Shown here: one piece after another, positions 58,221-64,000 of the stretch | How positions within the stretch are numbered: the stretch's first letter is position 1 | Layout of the letters: each line of letters opens with the position of its first letter | DNA from: Aristophania vespae | GTDB lineage: Bacteria > Pseudomonadota > Alphaproteobacteria > Acetobacterales > Acetobacteraceae | Direction of reading: 5' to 3' | Assembly: GCF_009906835.1 (NCBI RefSeq) | Contig: NZ_CP047652.1 | Location: 1,736,001-1,800,000 of the forward strand | Length of the DNA stretch: 64,000 nt | Made by a program: the position numbers and the translations under genes | The notes under the pieces: model-generated | Told to the model about the DNA's origin: nothing | What the model saw: the letters and a program-made list of their open reading frames with translations, nothing else | The model's database searches: none

Positions 58221-60292
58221 CCAAAAGCAGCTAAAGGCAAAGAAAGCACATTATAAATAAAAGCAAAGAAAAGATTTTGCTTAATACGGCTCAATGTTGC
58301 TTTTGAAAGAGAAAGTGCATCAAGCAACGTATTTAAACCATTTTTTACTAAAACAATATCAGCACTTTCTAGGGCAGCAGCGGCACCACTACCCATGGCA
58401 AAACTCAAATGAGCGGCAGCAAGAGCCGGAGCATCGTTAATGCCATCTCCAACCATAGCCACTATGTGATTTTCATCACGCAATCTCGTAATCTCACGCG
58501 CTTTCTGGTCTGGCAGAATAGATGCAAAAACTTTTTCGATACCCAGCTTTTGAGCAACTGATCGTGCTACTATATCCTGGTCTCCTGTAAGGATAACAGG
58601 CTCAATGTGAGACTTTAATAAAGTTTCTATAACGTAATGAGACTCAGGACGCAGCTCATCTTCGAAACATAAAAAACCAATGGCTTTACTGTTTTTTGCC
58701 AAAATAACGACAGACTGTGCCTTTTCCTCTAATTTTTTGAAGTCTTTTTCTGGTAGTTCAATATTATGTTCTGATAAAAATAAAGGCGTTCCTAAAAGAA
58801 TAGTTTCGCCCGCCTTCGATAAGGCCTTTATACCTTTTCCCGGCACAGCCTGAACTTTATCTAATTCCACAGGCGAAATATTTTTCTCTTTTACGTCATG
58901 TCTGACAGCTTCGGCAAATGGGTGCTCTGAATCCTTTTCCAAGGCATAGGACAAAGATAAAATTGTTTCTTTATCAGAACCATCAATAGTGACAATATCA
59001 GTTAAACTTGGTTTTCCTTGTGTCAGGGTTCCCGTTTTATCAAAAACCATCGTTGTTATATGACGCGAACGCTCCAAAGCCTGCGCATCACGAAATAAAA
59101 TACCAGCTCGTGCCCCACGCGCCGTACCGACCATCAGAGCCGCTGGCGTTGCCAAACCTAGAGCACACGGGCAAGCCACAACCAGAACAGAAACTGTCCT
59201 AATAAGGGCATGTGACAATGAAGATAATAAAATCCAGTTACCTATAAATGTTATCAGAGCTATCGCCAGAACAACTGGCACGAATATAGCAGACACCCGA
59301 TCAGCCAAGCGTTGAATATTAGCCTTGGATCCCTGTGCCTGCTCAACCAACCTCGTAATACGAGAAAGAGTTGTTTGCGCCCCTATTTCCGTCGCCCTGA
59401 AACGTAGAATACCATTGCCATTAAGCGTTGCTGCATAAATTTTATCATCTTTCTTTCTCAAAACAGGAAAAGCTTCACCTGTAAGGAAAGACTCATCAAT
59501 TTCTGACTCACCAGACAAAATAATTCCATCAACTGGTATGGCTTCGCCTGGTCTTACAATAAGATGATCTCCTACCCGAAGATCATCGATAGAACATTCT
59601 ATAACTTCGTTATTATATTCTTTATGAGCTATTCTGGGTTGAAGTTTTAAAAGGCTTTCAATACCTGCTCCCGCCTGATGACGCGCACGCATTTCAAGTA
59701 GGCGCCCCAGTAAAATGAGTGTTATAATCATTGTACTGGTATCGAAATAAATTGACTGGGAGCTACCCAAAAACATTATAAGAGCGCTAGAAATATAGGC
59801 TGTTAACGTTCCCAGAACCACGAGAACATCCATATTAGCCGCTTTATTGCGCAATGAAGCCCAGGCTTGACGATAAAAGCGCCTGGCACACCAAAACTGC
59901 ACGATAGACGCCAAAAGAAACTGGCTCCAACGTGGCAAAATATGATGTAGCCCCGGCAACATCATAAGCATTAATGGTAAAGTACAAAAAAGGGCTATGA
60001 GAAAATCTCTTACAACCCCGTGATAATGATCTGAAAATCGTTTTTGTATGTCTTCCTGGCGTATTTGTTGAGAGGGCTGCCCCTCAAACCCTGCATCCTT
60101 AATTGCTTTGACAATCACTTCTATTTTCGGAAGTGACTTACCTTTTTGAGCTCGAATCTGCGCTTGCGAAGCAGCAAAATTAACACTTGCCTCAACATGA
60201 TCCAGGTTATTTAGAACACGCTCTAAACGCCGCGCACATGCTGCGCAACTCATGCCGTCAATGGTAAAATCCATTGTGGAAGGGGCAGCCAT
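58109..60292 (-). CDS. copA: Copper-exporting P1B-type ATPase CopA
   Basis: A 727-residue heavy-metal P-type ATPase. An N-terminal HMA domain has 'GMSCAACARRLERVLN' (CxxC), followed by eight expected membrane helices with the metal site 'VVACPCALGLATPAALM' (CPC), phosphorylation motif 'MVFDKTGTLTQGK', actuator 'LTGEAFPV', and hinge 'MVGDGINDAPALAAAHLS'. The set is that of Cu+ export pumps. The family conserved N/Y and M/S residues in helices 7-8 are visible as 'FAFIYNVLSLPLAAFGYLTP' and 'ASLMALSSVSVVCNALWL'. It lies 92 bp after hisD. The C-terminal 112 bp overlap the convergent AraC gene. Confidence 0.95.
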   Translation of the reverse strand: MAAPSTMDFTIDGMSCAACARRLERVLNNLDHVEASVNFAASQAQIRAQKGKSLPKIEVIVKAIKDAGFEGQPSQQIRQEDIQKRFSDHYHGVVRDFLIALFCTLPLMLMMLPGLHHILPRWSQFLLASIVQFWCARRFYRQAWASLRNKAANMDVLVVLGTLTAYISSALIMFLGSSQSIYFDTSTMIITLILLGRLLEMRARHQAGAGIESLLKLQPRIAHKEYNNEVIECSIDDLRVGDHLIVRPGEAIPVDGIILSGESEIDESFLTGEAFPVLRKKDDKIYAATLNGNGILRFRATEIGAQTTLSRITRLVEQAQGSKANIQRLADRVSAIFVPVVLAIALITFIGNWILLSSLSHALIRTVSVLVVACPCALGLATPAALMVGTARGARAGILFRDAQALERSRHITTMVFDKTGTLTQGKPSLTDIVTIDGSDKETILSLSYALEKDSEHPFAEAVRHDVKEKNISPVELDKVQAVPGKGIKALSKAGETILLGTPLFLSEHNIELPEKDFKKLEEKAQSVVILAKNSKAIGFLCFEDELRPESHYVIETLLKSHIEPVILTGDQDIVARSVAQKLGIEKVFASILPDQKAREITRLRDENHIVAMVGDGINDAPALAAAHLSFAMGSGAAAALESADIVLVKNGLNTLLDALSLSKATLSRIKQNLFFAFIYNVLSLPLAAFGYLTPVLAASLMALSSVSVVCNALWLNRWSPLSERSE

Positions 60293-60384
60293 AATTTTAT
60301 CCTCAAGCTAACTCATCTCAATGGAAAGATGAGCCCTTAAAAGATAAAATCAAGCCTTACCTGTCCTTCAGAGCTTTGACTTAG

Positions 60385-61685
60385 TCATTCCTTAGATAAA
60401 GATTTAAGTCTTTCTGAAAGACTTAGAGCATGGGCTTCAAGCCCCTCTTCATGCGCTAAAATCACCGCCGCCGGACCCACAGCTTTCAGGCCCTCTTCAC
60501 TCGTTTCAATCGAAGTTGTACGCTTTAAAAAATCAAAGACTGACAGGCCAGAGGCAAAGCGTGCTGTGCGGCTTGTTGGTAGAACATGGTTGGGACCACC
60601 AATATAATCTCCCAATGCCTCTGGACAGAAACGCCCCATAAAAATAGCCCCAGCATGACGCACTTTTTGGCTAAAAGCGCGCGCCTCGTCTACCATAACT
60701 TCTAAATGCTCAGGTGCTATAATATTAACCACCTCTGCGGCTTCATCCTCATGACGAACTAAAATAATAGCCCCGTGATGCTCCCAGCTCTTACGGGCAA
60801 TCGCAGAACGCTTCAGGGTTTTTAAGGAGTTTTCTACAGCCTCGGCAACCTTATCGGCAAAATCATTATCAGTTGTGATCAAAACAGATTGTGCAAGCTC
60901 ATCATGCTCTGCCTGAGCCAACAGATCCAGCGCCACTAGATGCGGGTCATTATGACCATCTGCAACAATGACGACTTCTGAAGGGCCTGCAATATTATCT
61001 ATACCAACATGACCAAAAACCTGCCTTTTGGCTTCTGCTACAAAGGCATTACCTGGCCCAACGATACGATCTACTGGTGCGACTGTTTCTGTTCCAAATG
61101 CCAAAGCACCAACAGCTTGCGCCCCCCGATACGATAGACTTCATCTACCTCACATAATTGTGCCGCCGCCATAACAAGAGGATTGAGCACATTATCAGGC
61201 GTGGGCACACACATTGCAACGCGTTTCACCCCCGCAACACGCGCAGGTAAGGCATTCATAAGAACCGAAGAGGGATATGCCGCCTTGCCCCCTGGCACAT
61301 AAAGCCCAACAGCATCAAGTGACGTCCATCGCATACCCAGACGCAAACCAGCATCATCGGTATAATCTACTTCACCTGGCATCTGAGCCTTATGGAAAGC
61401 TTTAATGCGTTGTGCAGCAAGCTCTAGCGCCGCTTTCGTTTCGGGAGAAATCTGGGCTGCAGACTGTGCAATTTCGTCCTTACTAACCCGGATGGTTTCG
61501 GCTGTGAGTGCAAAACGGTCAAAGCGTGTTGTATAGTCACAAAGCGCTTTATCTCCTTTTTGCCGCACAGCACTTAAAATCGCACGTACAGGCTCTATAA
61601 CGGAGTTTGTTTCTTGCCCACGATTAGCCAGAAGAGCTTGCAGGGTCTGTGTAAACTCATCTGATCTTGTATCTAGACGTTTCAT
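60385..61685 (-). pseudogene. hisD: Histidinol dehydrogenase HisD, one frameshift
   Basis: Two frames (61071-61685 and 60385-61104) make a 433-residue histidinol dehydrogenase, the last enzyme of histidine synthesis. The break is at a C run (61122-61127 plus strand); one more base gives 'VYRIGGAQAVGALAFGTETV', the invariant HisD stretch. 'DRIVGPGNAFVAEAKRQVFG', 'AGPSEVVIVADG' and 'HAGAIFMGRFCPEALGDYIG' follow. It lies 14 bp after hisG. The essential role makes a base-calling error far more likely than a true null. Confidence 0.92.
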
Positions 61686-61699
61686 AAAAGCGATTTCCC

Positions 61700-62371
61700 T
61701 TATTGCGTTGAAGATAAAAGCGCAGAGCGGAAACGCTCAATCAGGACACCAATTTCTTCAGGCCTCGTCTTTAAAGCAATTCGGTTGACGATAAGACGGC
61801 TCGTCACATGGGCAATCGTCTCTATTTCTTCTAATCCATTAGCTTTAAGTGTTGATCCCGTATCGACGAGATCCACAATGACATCTGCCATATCCAATGA
61901 AGGGGCAAGTTCCATTGCACCATGAAGATGCACAATTTCGGCATTAATAGCCCGAGAGGCAAAATGGCGGCGCGCAATGGTTGGATATTTGGTCGCAACA
62001 CGCAGGCGAGATTTTCCCTCTGGGGCCTCAGCAGCACTTTCCTTAAGTCGTGCGACAGAAATACGGCATGCCCCTATCCCGAGATCAAGAGGCGCATAAA
62101 GGTCAGGATAATCAAACTCCATCAGCACATCTGCGCCACAAACACCAATATCAGCACCACCATATGCAACAAAGGTTGCAACATCGAAAGATCTTACTCT
62201 TACGACGTCCAAATCTTTATTAGCTGTCGGAAAACGAAGGCGGCGGCTGCTTTCATCAAGACAGTCAGATGCTGGATCAAGGCCTGTATGCAGTAAAACA
62301 GGACGCAGGGCTTTTAGTATTCTCCCTTTAGGAAGAGCGAGAATTAAAGGCGCGCTCTGCTTTTCTGTCAT
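61700..62371 (-). CDS. hisG: ATP phosphoribosyltransferase HisG (short form)
   Basis: A 223-residue short-form HisG, which starts histidine synthesis by joining PRPP and ATP. It holds 'LALPKGRILKALRPVL', 'VRSFDVATFVAYGGADIGVCGADVL', 'RVATKYPTIARRHF' and the PRPP loop 'DVIVDLVDTGSTLKANGL'. Lacking the C-terminal regulatory domain, the short form normally needs HisZ, which is not in the window. hisD follows directly. Confidence 0.95.
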   Translation of the reverse strand: MTEKQSAPLILALPKGRILKALRPVLLHTGLDPASDCLDESSRRLRFPTANKDLDVVRVRSFDVATFVAYGGADIGVCGADVLMEFDYPDLYAPLDLGIGACRISVARLKESAAEAPEGKSRLRVATKYPTIARRHFASRAINAEIVHLHGAMELAPSLDMADVIVDLVDTGSTLKANGLEEIETIAHVTSRLIVNRIALKTRPEEIGVLIERFRSALLSSTQ

Positions 62372-62473
62372 GAAAGGCTCCCAGGCTCAATAAATAGAGA
62401 CAGTAAAAGTTAAAATTAGATCCTCTTATATATCATGACTTAGACAAAGGGGGCCAGAGTAAGAAAAAGCTTA

Positions 62474-63085
62474 TTAAAGAAAAGTCTTTGCCATGGAGCA
62501 GCGTTCTGTCGCTAAACGCGAGGCCATAAGAACAGAACGAGCCTCTTCTATTGCTTTTTCAAGCTCCTGATTGACCACAACATAATCAAATTCTGACCAA
62601 TGAGAGATTTCATCTTCTGCTGCCATCATACGTTTTGCAATTTCTTCTTCACTATCAGATTGCCGCCCTCTGAGACGCGACTCAAGAACATCTAATGAAG
62701 GTGGAAGTATAAATAGCCCAACAACGTCTTCCGGTAAGGCTTTTTTCATTAAACGAAAACCCTGCCAGTCAATGTCCAAAATAACATCCTTGCCTTGGGC
62801 TAAAGCCTTCTCAATAGGGGCACGCGGAGTCCCATAGCCCCGGCCAAAAACCTCAGCCCATTCTAAAAGCTCGCCATTTTCTGCCATTTGACGAAATGTT
62901 GCTAAATCACGAAAATAATAATGCTCGCCTTCTTTCTCCCCTGGGCGGGGGGACCGTGTTGTAACAGAAACCGAGGTGAATAAATTATTATCGGTATCTC
63001 TCAAAGCCTGAGCTATTGTTGATTTACCGGCTCCTGATGGTGCGGCAATAACTAAACATACCCCACGGCGGAAGCTCTGGCTCAT
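62474..63085 (-). CDS. gmk: Guanylate kinase
   Basis: A 203-residue guanylate kinase that turns GMP to GDP with ATP. It has the P-loop 'VIAAPSGAGKSTIAQALR', the GMP-binding 'SVTTRSPRPGEKEGEHYYF', and 'DVILDIDWQGFRLMKKALP'. The family usually has 200-215 residues. I start at ATG 63085 after GAGGGTGAT; an in-frame ATG ten codons upstream is less likely. It lies 102 bp upstream of hisG on the same strand. Confidence 0.95.
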   Translation of the reverse strand: MSQSFRRGVCLVIAAPSGAGKSTIAQALRDTDNNLFTSVSVTTRSPRPGEKEGEHYYFRDLATFRQMAENGELLEWAEVFGRGYGTPRAPIEKALAQGKDVILDIDWQGFRLMKKALPEDVVGLFILPPSLDVLESRLRGRQSDSEEEIAKRMMAAEDEISHWSEFDYVVVNQELEKAIEEARSVLMASRLATERCSMAKTFL

Positions 63086-63303
63086 ATCACCCTCTCTCAA
63101 TAGTGAATTTGGCAAAAAATGACTTAATTATTCACTGGTCCTAAAAGAACATATCGTGAAGCGCCAGTGAAATCGCTCACAACACTGTGTGAATCTGCAT
63201 TTTTAGGTGAATATTTTTTTTATTTCGATTAACATCTATGTAAGACTATGTTGGATTAACAGAGTCTTCTGTGAGACCTTATCGACCTTAAGGAAGCATG
63301 ACC

Positions 63304-63383
63304 ATGGCTTGGAATACACCTAAAGTAACAGAAATCCCCTAGGCGGAGAAATTAACTCTTACGTCTGTGGTGAGAAAAAATAA
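63304..63383 (+). pseudogene. pqqA: PQQ precursor peptide PqqA, one frameshift
   Basis: A tiny gene for the peptide from which pyrroloquinoline quinone is made. With one base added to the CCCC run 63336-63339 it encodes 26 residues, 'MAWNTPKVTEIPLGGEINSY' followed by VCGEKK, including the conserved Glu and Tyr that are joined to form PQQ. As written the frame stops at a TAG four codons after the run. ATG 63304 follows AAGGA at 9 nt; ATG 63298 is too close to it. PQQ serves the periplasmic dehydrogenases of acetic acid bacteria. Confidence 0.85.
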
Positions 63384-63407
63384 TAGATCATCCCCCATTT
63401 AGAGGGG

Positions 63408-63440
63408 AACGGCTGCTCCCCAGAGGGGCAGCCGTTTTCT
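63408..63440 (+). terminator. Terminator/attenuator hairpin between pqqA and pqqB
   Basis: Arms AACGGCTGCTCCCC (63408-63421) and GGGGCAGCCGTT (63425-63436) pair over 12 bp with one bulged T, followed by TTCTTT. Partial termination here would give much more pqqA than pqqB transcript, as is known for other pqq operons. Confidence 0.75.
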
Positions 63441-63499
63441 TTATTTGCCCCTGGCTTTTTCATTAATTGACATATAGGGGCCTGTTTAGAGGAACCTGT

Positions 63500-64000
63500 A
63501 TGATAAAGGTCATTATCCTGGGAGCATCTGCTGGTGGAGGCTTTCCGCAGTGGAATTCGGCAGCGCCGGCCTGTTTGAAGGCCCATCAGGGAGTAGGCGC
63601 CAAAGCGCGAACACAAGCCTCCATTGCCGTAAGTGCTGATGGGGAAAACTGGTTTTTACTCAATGCCTCGCCCGATTTGCGGCAACAAATTCTCTCTACA
63701 CCAGCCTTACATCATAAAGGCTCATTACGGGGAACACCCATTCAGGGCGTGATTCTCACAAATGCTGAGATTGATGCAGTGATTGGCCTTTTGACAATGA
63801 GGGAAAGAGAGCCTTTTACCCTCATGGGAAGTGCCTCTACTTTAAGGCAGCTTGATGCCAATCCAATCTTTGAAGCACTTGACCGTGAAATTGTTACACG
63901 CAGAGTTCTGCCTCTTCAGCATCCTTTCCCGCTAGCCTGCAAAAACGGAATCTCTTCTGGTCTGACATTAGAAGCCTTTACAGTGCCGGGAAAAGCACCG
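63500..64000 (+). CDS. pqqB: PqqB, coenzyme PQQ synthesis protein B (5' part)
   Basis: The first 167 codons of a PqqB-like protein run to the window edge without a stop. It opens with 'MIKVIILGASAGGGFPQWNS', has 'WFLLNASPDLRQQILSTPAL' and 'GVILTNAEIDAVIGLLTMRE', all typical of PqqB, a metallo-beta-lactamase-fold enzyme that oxidises the precursor in PQQ synthesis. The start ATG follows AGAGGA. Remaining pqq genes should follow to the right. Confidence 0.93.
   Translation, partial: MIKVIILGASAGGGFPQWNSAAPACLKAHQGVGAKARTQASIAVSADGENWFLLNASPDLRQQILSTPALHHKGSLRGTPIQGVILTNAEIDAVIGLLTMREREPFTLMGSASTLRQLDANPIFEALDREIVTRRVLPLQHPFPLACKNGISSGLTLEAFTVPGKAP

Noticed and set aside
7044-63339. Phase variation as the cause of the frameshifts
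   Set aside because: The runs are mostly 3-7 bases, too short for efficient slippage. They occur in biosynthetic genes such as hisD and pqqA that do not phase-vary.
1-64000. tRNA, rRNA, transposase or integrase genes
   Set aside because: None seen in the gaps between genes; the gaps are short and hold only hairpins and leader regions.

Overview
The window reads as a piece of the chromosome of an acetic acid bacterium (Acetobacteraceae, Alphaproteobacteria). The pointers are pqqA/pqqB at the right edge, a hopanoid-type HpnN exporter, a GMC dehydrogenase, Hint-domain exoproteins with strand-loop-strand (SLS) repeats, a fused CysNC and a short-form HisG. Base composition is moderately AT-rich for the family, which would suit a host-associated lineage, but I cannot name genus or species.

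Layout. 1-5.0 kb: the 3' end of a Met/His-rich TonB receptor, a junction with the convergent gene trhO that has been tandemly triplicated, and a GGDEF-EAL protein. 5.1-23.6 kb: an accessory block, all on the minus strand. In transcription order it holds two related glycosyltransferases, a 1280-residue SLS-repeat/Hint surface protein, a degenerate adenylation protein, a fully reducing type I PKS, a fatty acyl-AMP ligase, and two SLS O-heptosyltransferases, ending at a hairpin. 23.6-29.8 kb: a DsbD-like reductase, a parS-like palindrome, and an overlapping trio of a beta-propeller, a creatininase-family protein and a halogenase-like flavoprotein. 29.9-38.3 kb: DUF2721, PstS, a DcaP-like porin, Ugd, and sulfate assimilation cysNC-cysD-cysH. 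38.5-46.2 kb: a GIN-like exported protein, MlaE/MlaF-type ABC genes, radA, a YigZ/IMPACT protein, hpnN. 46.3-51.6 kb: mntH, a sulfide:quinone oxidoreductase-like enzyme, DUF3297, RidA, a ClC channel. 51.7-64 kb: polysaccharide-type enzymes, an esterase, an AroE-like protein with a GMC oxidoreductase, an AraC regulator, copA, hisD, hisG, gmk, pqqA and the start of pqqB.

How the parts may work together. The 5-24 kb block has what is needed to make an SLS-repeat protein and glycosylate it in the cytoplasm with heptose. Beside that are a lipid-type PKS and its FAAL starter enzyme. A Hint domain near the C-terminus of the SLS protein raises the possibility that the polyketide lipid, the glycan and the protein are joined. 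This is inference from gene order.

Quality caveat. Eleven positions in ten genes, including hisD, ugd and pqqA, show what looks like loss of one base in or beside a homopolymer. In each case adding one base restores a family-length protein. The bias to deletions and the hits in housekeeping genes point to base-calling error more than to real pseudogenes. I list these genes as 'pseudogene' because the given sequence is broken. There is no rRNA, tRNA, CRISPR array, integrase or transposase that I could recognise.
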